Positions 25,175 through 34,328 of a DNA stretch of 64,000 nucleotides are shown piece by piece. The notes under the pieces were generated by a model. It did no database searches. It had not been told where the DNA came from and saw only the letters and a list, made by a program, of their open reading frames with translations. Each line of letters opens with the position of its first letter. Positions within the stretch are counted from its first letter, which is position 1. The position numbers and the translations under genes were made by a program. This stretch comes from Actinomycetes bacterium (GTDB lineage: Bacteria; Actinomycetota; Acidimicrobiia; Acidimicrobiales; RAAP-2): the NCBI GenBank assembly GCA_021801235.1, contig JAJYYG010000070.1, forward strand, positions 1 to 64,000. The letters run 5' to 3'.

Positions 25175-26387
25175 ACCGGTCGGATCGGTACTGCTGAGCG
25201 CGGCGCTGATTGTCCGGGACGAGGCCGACCACCTGCGGGCCTGCCTCGACTCGCTTGACGGTCTGGTCGACGAGGTCGTCGTCGTCGACACCGGGTCGAC
25301 CGACGGATCGGCGACCATCGCCGCGTCCGCCGGCGCCCGGGTGGCCGAGCACCGCTGGCACGGCGACTTCTCCGCTGCCCGCAACGCCGCGCTCGACCTC
25401 TGCCGGGGCCGGTGGATCCTCTACGTCGACGCCGACGAGCGGGTGCGCGCCGGTACGGCTGCCGCCACGCGGGCGGTGCTCGAGACGAGCGACGCCCTCG
25501 GCCTGCTGGTCGAGTTCACCCCGGCGACCGGGTTCACCTGGTACCGGGAGTGCCGGCTGTTCCGCAACGATCCGGCCATCCGGTTCGAGCGCCCCATCCA
25601 CGAGCGCGTGGTGCCGGCCATCGAGCGTCTCGGGCGCGCCCGGTCGACCGGGGGCGCCACCGGACCGGGCAGCGTGCCGGGCACCGGCCTCACCGGCGGG
25701 GCGGTGTGGGGGCGGGTCCCCCTCCACCTCCACCATCTCGGCTACGACGACGACCGGCCGTCCCGGCACCGGCGGGACCTTCCGTTGCTCGAGGGCGAGC
25801 TGGCACGCCGGACCGGTGACGAGTCCACCTGGTACCGGCTGGGCGTGGCCCGGGCCGGGCTCGGCGACGACCGCGGTGCCGAAGAGGCATGGCGCGAGGG
25901 CGCCCGGGCGTCGGCGGCCGAGGGCGACACGCACCCGCTGGGCGGCATGAGCCTGGTCGAGCTGGTGCGGATCAGCGAGGAGCAGGGTGAGGATCCCGGC
26001 GACCTCCTGACCGGCGCGCTCGACCGGTTCCCGCGCAACCGTCTCCTGGTCTGGCACCAGGCCCGACGGCTGCTGGCAACCGGCGCTCCCCGAAGTGCGG
26101 CGGCGCTTTTCGCCGGCCTCGCCGCTACCGATCTGGAGGCGCTCGCCAACGAGGGACTCGCCTACGATGGCCGGCTGTTCGGGTCGTGGGCGCATGACGG
26201 CGCCGGTGCCGCGGCGTTCGCCCTTGGCAACTACGAGGCGGCCGCGGCTGAGTACGCCGCGGCGGAGGCGGCAGAGCCCGGGGTGCTCGGCTACCGGGTG
26301 AAGCGGGTGGCCGCGACCCGCCGGGCCGAGGGCGTCCGATCGTGCACGGAAGACGCAGCAACCGTTCCGACGAGGAGGGCAGGCTGA
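25167..26387 (+). CDS. Glycosyltransferase family 2 protein with TPR-like C-terminus
   Basis: 406 aa from the ATG at 25167, which overlaps the preceding gene by 8 nt; the longer track ORF start is in a shadow frame. GT-A domain: LSAALIVRDEADHLRACLDSL, VDEVVVVDTGSTDGS, ARNAALDLCRGRWILYVDADERV (DxD), and FRNDPAIRFERPIHERV, the pattern of SunS/waaE-like GT2 enzymes. C-terminal half is Ala-rich helical (TWYRLGVARAGLGDDRGAEEAWREGA, ALGNYEAAAAEYAAAEAA), consistent with TPR repeats. GT2 enzymes of this sub-type include glycocin S-glycosyltransferases that modify peptides, which fits the neighbouring RRE protein; this is inference. Cytosolic. Confidence 0.85.
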   Translation: MTEPVGSVLLSAALIVRDEADHLRACLDSLDGLVDEVVVVDTGSTDGSATIAASAGARVAEHRWHGDFSAARNAALDLCRGRWILYVDADERVRAGTAAATRAVLETSDALGLLVEFTPATGFTWYRECRLFRNDPAIRFERPIHERVVPAIERLGRARSTGGATGPGSVPGTGLTGGAVWGRVPLHLHHLGYDDDRPSRHRRDLPLLEGELARRTGDESTWYRLGVARAGLGDDRGAEEAWREGARASAAEGDTHPLGGMSLVELVRISEEQGEDPGDLLTGALDRFPRNRLLVWHQARRLLATGAPRSAAALFAGLAATDLEALANEGLAYDGRLFGSWAHDGAGAAAFALGNYEAAAAEYAAAEAAEPGVLGYRVKRVAATRRAEGVRSCTEDAATVPTRRAG

Positions 26388-29300
26388 TGGGATCAGGTAC
26401 CGGACGCGTCCCGGAGGGCGGCGTCAGTCCGCCGTTCCTGCGCCGGGTGATGGTTGCCGCGGTGATCGGGTCGGTCGTCGGCGCCGCCGTCTTCGCCACC
26501 GTCTCCACCACGGCGCACGGCCCGGCGGCGACGGCACCCGGATCGGGCACGCCGCCGGGCGTGACCCACGCCACCACGACCAGTGTCACCACCCGCCTGG
26601 CCGCGCTCCCGCTGGCCTTCGCCCGGGGTACCACCCCGGCGCCCAGCTACGTGGCCGGAGCCCCCGGCACCGACGTGCAGGTCACGTCGGACCAGGTCGA
26701 CCTGACGATGGTCCGGGGATCCGGATCGGGCCCACGGGCGGTGGGAACCGCCTCCTCGGCGCCCACCCACGCCACCTCCTCCCGGATCGGCCTTGATCTG
26801 GTCGGGGCCGACCCGACGGCCCCGCTGTCCACCCAGGGCGCACTGCCCGGCCACGTCAACATGTTCGTGGGACCGCGCCAGTCGTGGCGGTCGGACCTCC
26901 CGACCTACCAGGCGGTCGTGGCCCACGACGCCTGGCCGGGCGTCGACGTGCGCTACGGCGGCAGGAGCGGCAGTCTCGAGTACACGCTGACGGTGGCTCC
27001 CGGCACCAACCCGTCGGTCGCCCGCCTGCGCCTTACCGGGGTTACCGGCCTGCACGTCGACAGCCGAGGCGACCTGGTGGGCCGGTCGGCAGCCGGGACC
27101 GTCTCCGAGCAGGCCCTGCGTGCTTGGCAGGTGATCGGTGGCCGCCGCCGTGCGGTGCCGGCCGCCTACCGTCTCCAGGGAACGACCGTCTCGTTCCAGG
27201 TGGGCTCCTACGACCGGAGCCGGCCCCTCGTCATCGACCCGACGGTGGTGACGGGCTACGCCACCTACCTGTCGGGCAGCCCGTTGTCCGAGGTCCTCGG
27301 CCTGGCCACCGACCAGGCCGGGAACACCTACGCCGTCGGGTTCACCGGAGGCACCGGGTTCCCGACCACCGGCTCGCCGGCCTACGGGGGCGGCCTCACC
27401 GACGCCTTCGTAACCGAGCTCAACCCGGCCGGGACCTCTGCCCTCTTCTCCACGTACCTCGGGGGCGTGGGCGAGGACGTGGCCACCGCCGTCGCCCTCG
27501 GGCCTTCGGGCTCCATCTACGTCGCCGGTTACACCGACTCCCCCGACTTCCCCATCGTCGGCGGCACGCGCAACACCAACGACAACAACACCATCTTCGG
27601 CGCCGAGAACGACGGCTTCCTCACCGTGCTGGCCACCGGCGGGGGCAGCATCAAAGCCTCCACCCTGATCGGCGGTTCAGGCGAGGACGAGATCGAGGCC
27701 CTCGCCGTCGACGCCGCCGGCAACGCCCACATCGCCGGGCTGACCACGTGGGACGACTTCCCCGGCCTGGGTGGCACGGCGGGCACGCTCCAAGACTTCG
27801 ACGAGGCGGAGCGCTACGTGAACGGCGGATACTCCAACCCGAACTCGGACGCCTTCGTGGCCACCGTGGACGACACCTCGGGCCAGCTCGTCCTCGGCCC
27901 GGTGACCTCCCTGGGCGTCGGGCAAGGCGCACAGGTCGACGCCCTCACCCTCGACAGTGCAGGCAATGCCTTCGTGGCCGGCGGGGACTCCAATCCTCTG
28001 GCGACGGTCGGGGGTGCGTATTCGGGCGAGGCCAGCTACACCGAACACGACGGCGGGTTCGTGGCCGAGGTGTCCCCCGCCGGCAGCGTCACCTGGCTGG
28101 CGTGGATGGGCTCGAACATGCAGCTCTACGGCATCGCCCTCGACGCGGCCGGCAACGTCGACGTGGTCGGGGCGGCGTACCCCGGCCTGGCCACCACCGC
28201 GGGCGTCGTCGACCCAACGGACCCCGGTGGCGGACCTCAGGCCATGGCCGCCTCGCTCTCCCCGAACGGTGCCACCCTCCGGTGGGCCACCTACCTTGGT
28301 GGCACCAATGGCACCTCCGAAGCCGACGCCGTCGCGGTGGCACCCGACGGCTCGCTCCTTGTGACCGGCGGTACGGCGTCCACCAGCGGCGTGGCCACCG
28401 CCGGGGCGCCGCAGGCCGCCTACGGCGGAGGAGCTTCCGACGCCTTCCTCGTCGACCTGGCCGCGGACGCCACCGCCGTCGACTGGGGAACCTACCTTGG
28501 CGGGCCCGGTGCGGATTGGGCCATGACGATGAGCCTCGTCCCCGGAGGGGTGGCCATCGGTGGCCTGGCCACGCCGCCGTCGTTCCCGGTCAGCGCCGGC
28601 AGCCTGCAGACGACACCCGCTGCCGCCGGCACCCAGGCCGGGTTCGTCGCCGACGTGCTGGTGGTGCCGACGGTGACCGCGGTGTCGCCGGCCTTCGGGT
28701 CGGTCGCCGGTGGCACCACCGTGACCGTGACCGGGACCGGGTTCACCGGTGCCACCGCCGTTCACGTGGGTGCGACCGCCGCTTCCTTCACGGTGGTGTC
28801 GGACTCGCAGCTGACCGTCATCACTCCCTCCGGGACACCCGGAACCGTGCACGTGACCGTCACCGGGCCCGGCGGCACCAGCGCCGCCACCACCGCGGAC
28901 CTCTTCGACTACCAGGCCACCCAGGCCGCCCTCACCATCACCTCCACCGCCGTCACCTACGGCCACGCCCTCACCCTCGCCACCTCGGGTGGCACGACGG
29001 GTGGGGCGGTCACCTACCAGGTGCCCTCGGCCGGCACCGCCGGCTGTGCCGTAAGCGGTGCGAGCCTCACCGCCACCAGTGCCGGCACCTGCACGGTCAC
29101 CGCCACCATGGCCGGCGATACCGACTACCAGGCAGTGTCGTCGGCGCCCACCGTCATCACGGTCAGCGACGGCAGTTATCTGCTGGTGGCCCCCGACGGC
29201 GGCGTGTTCGCCTTCGGGGGTGCCCGCTTCGCGGGTTCGTGCCCGGCGACGGGCTCGGTGTGCGCCGGGGTCTCCGACATCGTCGGCGCTGCGGCCACCC

Positions 29301-29962
29301 CCGACGGCAAGGGCTACTGGCTGGTCGGGGCGGACGGCTCTGTCTACCCGTTCGGCGCTGCTGTCTCCTACGGATCGATGCGGGGCACCCACCTGAGGGA
29401 GCCGGTGGTGGGCATCGCAGCCACCCCCGACGGCAAGGGCTACTGGCTGGTCGCCTCCGACGGCGGTGTGTTCGCCTTCGGCGACGCCACCTTCGCCGGA
29501 TCGATGGGCGGCACCCACCTGAGGGAGCCGGTGGTAGGTATGGCGGCCACCCCCGACGGCAAGGGCTACTGGCTGGTCGCCGCCGACGGCGGCGTGTTCG
29601 CCTTCGGAAGTGCCCGCTTCACCGGCTCGTGCCCGGTGCCCGGCTCGGTGTGCGCCGGGGTCACCGACATCGTCGGCGCCGCGGCCACCCCCGACGGCAA
29701 GGGCTACTGGCTGGTGGGGGCGGACGGCTCTGTCTACCCGTTCGGCACCGCTGTCTCCTACGGGTCGATGCGCGGCACCCACCTGAACAAGCCGGTGGTG
29801 GGCATGGCGGCCACCATCGACGGCAAGGGCTACTGGCTGGCCGGCGCCGACGGCGGCGTGTTCGCCTTCGGCGATGCCACCTTCGCCGGATCGATGGGCG
29901 GCATCCGCCTGGACGCGCCGGTGGTGGGCCTAGCCACACCAGCCGTCCGGCCCCCCGGCTGA
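26387..29962 (+). CDS. Large exported multidomain repeat protein (SBBP, IPT/TIG, GKGYWLV repeats)
   Basis: 1191 aa; ATG overlaps the previous TGA by 1 nt, with GGAGGG upstream. A membrane/signal segment at about 17-41 (MVAAVIGSVVGAAVFATV). Residues ~60-300 resemble the domain that precedes SBBP repeats (FVGPRQSWRSDLPTYQAVVAHDAWPGVDVRYGG, ending LVIDPTV). About 300-770 are SBBP beta-propeller repeats (LGLATDQAGNTYAVGFT, FSTYLGGVGEDVATAVALGPSGSIYVAGYT). About 773-860 is an IPT/TIG Ig-like domain (VTAVSPAFGSVAGGTTVTVTGTGF), then a second Ig-like stretch to ~940. The last 250 residues are six ~43-aa units of DGKGYWLVASDGGVFAFGDA type, probably another propeller-like fold. Likely a cell-surface protein and possible client of the cluster's glycosyltransferases. 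Confidence 0.85.
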   Translation: MGSGTGRVPEGGVSPPFLRRVMVAAVIGSVVGAAVFATVSTTAHGPAATAPGSGTPPGVTHATTTSVTTRLAALPLAFARGTTPAPSYVAGAPGTDVQVTSDQVDLTMVRGSGSGPRAVGTASSAPTHATSSRIGLDLVGADPTAPLSTQGALPGHVNMFVGPRQSWRSDLPTYQAVVAHDAWPGVDVRYGGRSGSLEYTLTVAPGTNPSVARLRLTGVTGLHVDSRGDLVGRSAAGTVSEQALRAWQVIGGRRRAVPAAYRLQGTTVSFQVGSYDRSRPLVIDPTVVTGYATYLSGSPLSEVLGLATDQAGNTYAVGFTGGTGFPTTGSPAYGGGLTDAFVTELNPAGTSALFSTYLGGVGEDVATAVALGPSGSIYVAGYTDSPDFPIVGGTRNTNDNNTIFGAENDGFLTVLATGGGSIKASTLIGGSGEDEIEALAVDAAGNAHIAGLTTWDDFPGLGGTAGTLQDFDEAERYVNGGYSNPNSDAFVATVDDTSGQLVLGPVTSLGVGQGAQVDALTLDSAGNAFVAGGDSNPLATVGGAYSGEASYTEHDGGFVAEVSPAGSVTWLAWMGSNMQLYGIALDAAGNVDVVGAAYPGLATTAGVVDPTDPGGGPQAMAASLSPNGATLRWATYLGGTNGTSEADAVAVAPDGSLLVTGGTASTSGVATAGAPQAAYGGGASDAFLVDLAADATAVDWGTYLGGPGADWAMTMSLVPGGVAIGGLATPPSFPVSAGSLQTTPAAAGTQAGFVADVLVVPTVTAVSPAFGSVAGGTTVTVTGTGFTGATAVHVGATAASFTVVSDSQLTVITPSGTPGTVHVTVTGPGGTSAATTADLFDYQATQAALTITSTAVTYGHALTLATSGGTTGGAVTYQVPSAGTAGCAVSGASLTATSAGTCTVTATMAGDTDYQAVSSAPTVITVSDGSYLLVAPDGGVFAFGGARFAGSCPATGSVCAGVSDIVGAAATPDGKGYWLVGADGSVYPFGAAVSYGSMRGTHLREPVVGIAATPDGKGYWLVASDGGVFAFGDATFAGSMGGTHLREPVVGMAATPDGKGYWLVAADGGVFAFGSARFTGSCPVPGSVCAGVTDIVGAAATPDGKGYWLVGADGSVYPFGTAVSYGSMRGTHLNKPVVGMAATIDGKGYWLAGADGGVFAFGDATFAGSMGGIRLDAPVVGLATPAVRPPG
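29195..29930 (+). repeat. 390-nt direct repeat coding GKGYWLV units
   Basis: A three-unit block (about 130 codons) is present twice in tandem, shown by GGCGTGTTCG at 29201 and 29591 and near-identical sequence between. Differences are few, suggesting recent duplication or gene conversion. Confidence 0.85.
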
Positions 29963-29980
29963 GCCCGGGAGAGCTGGCGC

Positions 29981-30913
29981 GTGCCGCCACCCGACCGCAC
30001 CGGCCCGCTGCGATCGGGCGGCGCCGTGGCCGCGGTACGGAGCGGGCCGGCAACGGTCGCCGCCGCGGTGCCCATCCGTCCGTCCGACCGGACCGGTGAG
30101 CCGTTCCTCGAACCCGTCGTCGACGTCGCCACCCACGTGGGACCGCTCCTGCTCCCAGCCGGGGACCAGGTCATCACCCGCGTGCTGCAGAACGGGGGCG
30201 TGTGGGAGACCCAGGAGACCGCCTACCTGATCATGACGCTCCTGCCCGGCCAGACGTTCGTGGACATCGGAGCCCATGTCGGCTACTTCAGCGTCCTCGC
30301 CTCCAAACGGGTCGGCCCCACGGGAACGGTCATCGCCTTCGAGCCCGAGGCCCGCAACCTCGACCTGTTGGAGCGGAACCTCTGGCGCAACGGGTGCGGC
30401 AACGCGGTGGTGGTGCCACACGCGTGCTCCGACCGCTCGGAGGCACTGTCCCTCGTCCTCGACGAGGAGAACCGGGGCGCACACTATCTGGTGCCGCCGG
30501 GACACGGGGACGTCGCCGTGTCGTGCGTCCGGCCCGACCAGGTCCTCCCCGACGCGGTCGACGTGGTCAAGATCGACGCCCAGGGCTACGACCACGAGGT
30601 GGTCTCCGGACTGAGCCGGACGTGGACCGCCTGTCCGGACCTGGTCATCATGGTCGAGCTGTCCTACGGAGAGCTCGATCGGCGGGGCATCGAACCGGTG
30701 GTCGTGCTCGGCGGTTACGAGGAGATGGGGTTCGAGCTGGCAATGTTCGACGCCGGCGGCCACCTGCCGGTCATGCCGGCCGAGGCCATCGACGCCGTGT
30801 GCCGCACCCTCCAGCAGGCGGATATCACCGTCGTCCTCCACCGCAAAGACGGCGCGGTCCGAGGCGAGCGCGAGGTCGAACAGGCGCTGCCGCCTTTCGG
30901 CGGCACCCGATGA
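29981..30913 (+). CDS. FkbM-family methyltransferase
   Basis: 310 aa; GTG start 18 nt after the exported repeat protein, so probably the last gene of the cluster. The first ~40 residues are variable and the start could be further in. SAM-binding fold: FVDIGAHVGYFSVLASKRVGPTGTVIAFEPEARNLDLLERNLWRNG, VDVVKIDAQGYDHEVVSGL, and DLVIMVELSYGELDRRG. This is the FkbM pattern (VD-x-GA-x-x-G, I-K-I-D-x-x-G-x-E). Family members O-methylate sugars or polyketides; here glycan methylation is a reasonable guess given four neighbouring glycosyl- or peptide-modifying genes. Confidence 0.9.
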   Translation: MPPPDRTGPLRSGGAVAAVRSGPATVAAAVPIRPSDRTGEPFLEPVVDVATHVGPLLLPAGDQVITRVLQNGGVWETQETAYLIMTLLPGQTFVDIGAHVGYFSVLASKRVGPTGTVIAFEPEARNLDLLERNLWRNGCGNAVVVPHACSDRSEALSLVLDEENRGAHYLVPPGHGDVAVSCVRPDQVLPDAVDVVKIDAQGYDHEVVSGLSRTWTACPDLVIMVELSYGELDRRGIEPVVVLGGYEEMGFELAMFDAGGHLPVMPAEAIDAVCRTLQQADITVVLHRKDGAVRGEREVEQALPPFGGTR

Positions 30914-31097
30914 CCGGGGCCGTCGCGTTCGAGCCGGGGAACCATACGCAGTCGGCTTCGTCTGCGCGATGCGTCGAGCGCCCCGTGAGCTCCTGACCCG
31001 GGTTCACTCGCCGGTGCGGGGGACGCCTCCGCCGGTGCCTCGTCGACGCCCCGGTCAAGAAGATGGCCGGCAACATTCGCATGTACCGCCTCTGGCC

Positions 31098-31173
31098 TGG
31101 TGGGCCGTGCGGGTCTCGATCCCGCCACCTTGGGATTAAAAGTCCCCTGCTCTACCGGATGAGCTAACGGCCC
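31098..31173 (-). tRNA. tRNA-Lys (anticodon TTT), CCA encoded
   Basis: The minus strand gives the acceptor GGGCCGT pairing with ACGGCCC, a D-arm (AGCTCATCCGGTAGAGC), an anticodon stem GGGGA/TCCCA around CTTTTAA with anticodon TTT, and a T-arm GCGGG-TCGAGAC-CCGC-like. The discriminator is A and CCA is encoded. No integrase is adjacent and no duplicated 3' end is seen nearby. Confidence 0.93.
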
Positions 31174-31242
31174 GGTGCGAGGATACAGGGTGCCGTCGTG
31201 TGTCCCCGGGCCCCGGCGACGGGTCAGTGGGCGCGTCAGGGT

Positions 31243-32745
31243 TCAGCGTTCGGTGCTCCCGGCCGTCGGGCGCTCGGACCGCCCGGCACCGCCGCCCGGT
31301 CCGGGCACGGGCTCCGACCGGTCGGCGTCTTCCTCCCCTGCGTCGACCGTATCCACCGTATCTACCGGCACAGCTGCCACCGCCACGGCCGGACCGCGTA
31401 CCTCGTCGGCCGGCGGGCTGTGCCGGAAGAACAGCCAGAATGTCACCGCGTTCACCAACTGGAGCACGCCGGCGATCTCGAAGGGGAGGGTGAGGCTGAC
31501 TTCGTCGAGGAGGTAGCCCGAGAGCAGCGGGCTGGCGGCCATGGTGACCTGGCTCGGGACGTTCGAGAGCGCAGCCACCGACGCCCGTTCGTCCGGATGG
31601 GCCATGGCGATGACGTACGACTGGCGGAGCGGGAGACCGGCCCGCTGGAAGATCATGCGGACCAGGTAGATCCCGCCGGCGATGACGAACGTGGGGGCCA
31701 GCACCATCGGGATCAACAGCACCGCCTGCACGGCGCGCACGACCGACACCGTCCGGACCAGACCCCACCGGCGGGCCATCCCCGCGGCCGACAGGACCGA
31801 GACCATGGTCACCAGGTTGATGACGGCGAAGAGGGCCCCGATCTGGCCCGGCGTGGCCCCGTACCGCCGGTACAGCCAGTAGGTGACGAACGGGCCGAAC
31901 ATCCCGACGGCCAGGCCGTTGAAGGAGTTGGTGATCCAGAGCTTGACGAGGAGCGGCAGGGACCGCCGGGGAAAGGCCGACCGGCGCCGTGGGGGCGCCG
32001 TCCCGACGTTCCCGGTTGCACCCTCCCCGGTCCCGGCACCGCCGACCCCGGCACCGCAGTCCGCCGGTGGCGAGCGGCGCGGCCGCGGCTCGACGATCCA
32101 GAAGGCCAGCACCCCGGCGAGCACCGCGGCGAGGCCGGTCACCACGAAGGCGGGGCGGAAGGCGGCGACCAGCCCGGCCCCTGCATGCCCACCCCCCGCG
32201 TCGGTGAGCACGGCGAGCCCGCCGCCGATCAGCGCTCCCAACGATGCGCCGAAGGCCAGTCTCCCGAACACGACATTGCGTGCGCTGTCCGGGGTCAGCT
32301 CCATCACCAGGGCGGACTCCGCCGGCTGGTACGGACCGATCGTCCCTCCACCCCCGCCGGCACCCCGGCCGAAGCTGCCGAGCGCCGCGGCGGTGAAGAG
32401 GACCCAGGTCGGCTGGTGCGCGGTGAACGCGAAGGCTGCCGCGGCGGTGAGGAACGGGAACACGATGAGGAAGGGGCGGCGGCCGATCCGGTCGGAGAGG
32501 AGGCCGACACCTGCGGACAGTGCGGCGGAGGCGATGGCGATGACCGCGAACAAGACGCCGAGCTCGAAGCCGCTGTAGCCGAGCCGTGCGAGATAGACGG
32601 GTGCCACCACCGCGGAGAGCGCCCGGGTGGCGCTCATCGCCACCCGGGCCGCCCACACGAGGACCAGCGACCGGTTGGTCCAGTCGGGGAAGACACGGCG
32701 ACGGATCCGCCGCCGCCGGCTCCCGGACGCGGAGACCGCCGTCAC
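31243..32745 (-). CDS. Major facilitator superfamily transporter
   Basis: 500 aa with about 12 membrane helices in two halves joined by a Pro/Gly-rich loop (about 220-265). Motif A after TM2 reads GLLSDRIGRRPF. Other helices: WAARVAMSATRALSAVVAPVYLARLGYSGF, LGALIGGGLAVL, SFNGLAVGMFGPFVTYWLYRRYG, FQRAGLPLRQSYVIAMAHPDERASVAAL, a DHA1-like pattern. The C-terminal ~55 residues are charged and low-complexity. Probably a drug or metabolite exporter; substrate unknown. Its stop faces the tRNA-Lys 69 nt away. Confidence 0.85.
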   Translation of the reverse strand: MTAVSASGSRRRRIRRRVFPDWTNRSLVLVWAARVAMSATRALSAVVAPVYLARLGYSGFELGVLFAVIAIASAALSAGVGLLSDRIGRRPFLIVFPFLTAAAAFAFTAHQPTWVLFTAAALGSFGRGAGGGGGTIGPYQPAESALVMELTPDSARNVVFGRLAFGASLGALIGGGLAVLTDAGGGHAGAGLVAAFRPAFVVTGLAAVLAGVLAFWIVEPRPRRSPPADCGAGVGGAGTGEGATGNVGTAPPRRRSAFPRRSLPLLVKLWITNSFNGLAVGMFGPFVTYWLYRRYGATPGQIGALFAVINLVTMVSVLSAAGMARRWGLVRTVSVVRAVQAVLLIPMVLAPTFVIAGGIYLVRMIFQRAGLPLRQSYVIAMAHPDERASVAALSNVPSQVTMAASPLLSGYLLDEVSLTLPFEIAGVLQLVNAVTFWLFFRHSPPADEVRGPAVAVAAVPVDTVDTVDAGEEDADRSEPVPGPGGGAGRSERPTAGSTER

Positions 32746-32802
32746 GCGTCGCGCCGACGACGGCGGGAAGGGGGTGCCCCGGTCATGCGCCGCGTCTCAG
32801 GT

Positions 32803-34242
32803 TCAACCCCCCGCGCACGAGATGCCACGCCCGTCGGCGGCGTCGCTCCAACCCGGCGCGTCGGTCACGGGATGGAAGTCGCCCGTCGCCCGGTCCTGCT
32901 GGTAGGGAACCACCGCAGGTTCCCCGCCGGCGAGGGCACCCACGGCGGCGAGGAGTGTGTCGATGTCCCCCGGTGATGTCCCCAGCCCGGCACTGGCTCT
33001 CACCGCCCCCGGCATCCCACGGTGGTCTCCGGCCATGACCTCGGTCCGGTAGGTCGCGACCGCGGCGGCGTCGAGCCCGAGCAGGCGCACGACGTAGGGG
33101 TGGGCGCAGAAGCAACCGTGGCGGACGGCGATCCCGTACTCCGCGCTGAGCCGGGCGGCGGTCAGGGCGTGGTGCATCCCGTCGACGGTGAACGCGGCCA
33201 CTGCCAGGGTGTCGGCGCCACCGGCCACCGACGGGCCGAGCAGGGTGACGCCCGGGATGGCGGCAAGGCCCTCACGCAGGCGACGGGCCAGCGTCCGCTC
33301 GTGGTCCCGGACACGGTCCCATCCAATGTCGCCGAGGACGTCGATGGCGGCATGCATCGCCACCGCCCCGAGCACGTTCGGCGAGCCCGCCTCCTCCCTC
33401 TCCGGTGGTTCGCTCCACACCACCTCGTCCAGATCGACCAGGTCCACGGCGCCTCCTCCGGCGAGGAAGGGGTCACCGGTCTCGAATGCACGGCGGGGCC
33501 CGATCAGCGCCCCCGAGCCGAACGGGGCGTAGAGCTTGTGCCCGCTGAACACGAGGAATTCGGCGTCACGGGGAAGTGGTCGGTGGGGCGCCAGCTGGGC
33601 TGCATCCACGACCACGGGCACCCCCCGCTCGTGCGCCGCGACGATCAGGTCGTCGATCGGAGGGAGCCAACCGGTCACGTTGGACGCACCGGTGACGGCC
33701 AGGAGTGCCGGCCGGGCCCCACGCTCGATGGCGGCGACGACGTCGGCGACCTCGAAGGTCCCCTCCCGGTCGCATTCGACATAGCGCCGCCGGGCCACGC
33801 GGCCCCAGGGGAGGAGGTTCGCGTGGTGCTCCACGGTCGTCGTCACCACGACGTCGGAGGGCTCGAGCCGCAGACGGTAGGCGAGGTGGTTGATGGCCTC
33901 GGTCGCGTTCCGGCACAGGATGGCGATGTCGGGACCGTCCGGGTCGCGCCCGGCGAAGCTCAGGACGGCGCGGCGGGCGTCCTCGTACGCCGCGGTGGAC
34001 CTGCGGGAGCGGAACCCCGCACCCCGGTGGACGCTCGAATACCAGGGAAGTGCCTCCGCCACCCGCGCTGCCACCTCGGGCAACGCCTGGGTGGAGGCAG
34101 CCTGGTCGAGCTCCACCGCACGCCGCTCGTTCCCGTCGACGCAGGGGACCGTGCACCCGGAGCCGACCAGGTCCGCGAGCGGGCCGTCGGCGCAAAGCGC
34201 CTCCCCGCCTCCGTCCCGCCTGCCGTCCGTGGGTGCGCTCAC
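32803..34242 (-). CDS. Class V aminotransferase, cysteine-desulfurase-like
   Basis: 479 aa; GTG start with TAAGGT 7 nt upstream. PLP fold type I: LDQAASTQALPEVAARV, SSVHRGAGFRSRRSTAAYEDARRAV, VTTTVEHHANLLPW, VVVDAAQLAPHRPL, and SGHKLYAPFGSGALIG with the PLP Lys. RHGCFCAHPYVVRLLGL holds Cys residues at the active-site loop position used by SufS/CsdA-type desulfurases. It ends with a ~40-residue tail. Such enzymes take sulfur from cysteine; no iron-sulfur scaffold or suf gene is adjacent, so its acceptor is open. The N-terminal 30 residues include a second Cys pair (GSGCTVPCVDG). Confidence 0.82.
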   Translation of the reverse strand: MSAPTDGRRDGGGEALCADGPLADLVGSGCTVPCVDGNERRAVELDQAASTQALPEVAARVAEALPWYSSVHRGAGFRSRRSTAAYEDARRAVLSFAGRDPDGPDIAILCRNATEAINHLAYRLRLEPSDVVVTTTVEHHANLLPWGRVARRRYVECDREGTFEVADVVAAIERGARPALLAVTGASNVTGWLPPIDDLIVAAHERGVPVVVDAAQLAPHRPLPRDAEFLVFSGHKLYAPFGSGALIGPRRAFETGDPFLAGGGAVDLVDLDEVVWSEPPEREEAGSPNVLGAVAMHAAIDVLGDIGWDRVRDHERTLARRLREGLAAIPGVTLLGPSVAGGADTLAVAAFTVDGMHHALTAARLSAEYGIAVRHGCFCAHPYVVRLLGLDAAAVATYRTEVMAGDHRGMPGAVRASAGLGTSPGDIDTLLAAVGALAGGEPAVVPYQQDRATGDFHPVTDAPGWSDAADGRGISCAGG

Positions 34243-34249
34243 GCCGTCA

Positions 34250-34255
34250 ACCTTA
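34250..34255 (-). promoter_or_regulatory. Putative leaderless -10 element (TAAGGT)
   Basis: TAAGGT on the minus strand, 7 nt before the GTG start at 34242. Confidence 0.45.
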
Positions 34256-34316
34256 GGGAACCTGACGGGCAGCGGACACTCCGGCCGGCTCCACCGGCCG
34301 GCCTCATCGGGAGGGC

Positions 34317-34322
34317 TACGAT
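34317..34322 (+). promoter_or_regulatory. Putative leaderless -10 element (TACGAT)
   Basis: TACGAT, 6 nt before the ATG at 34329. Confidence 0.55.
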
Positions 34323-34328
34323 CCCGCC

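Noticed and set aside
26884-30099. 1071-aa ORF in the +1 frame of the large exported protein
   Set aside because: Arg/His-rich frame-shifted reading of the repeat gene; the true frame has signal, SBBP and TIG features.
31098-31173. tRNA-Lys as an integration site of a genomic island
   Set aside because: No integrase, no direct repeat of the tRNA 3' end and no composition change around it.
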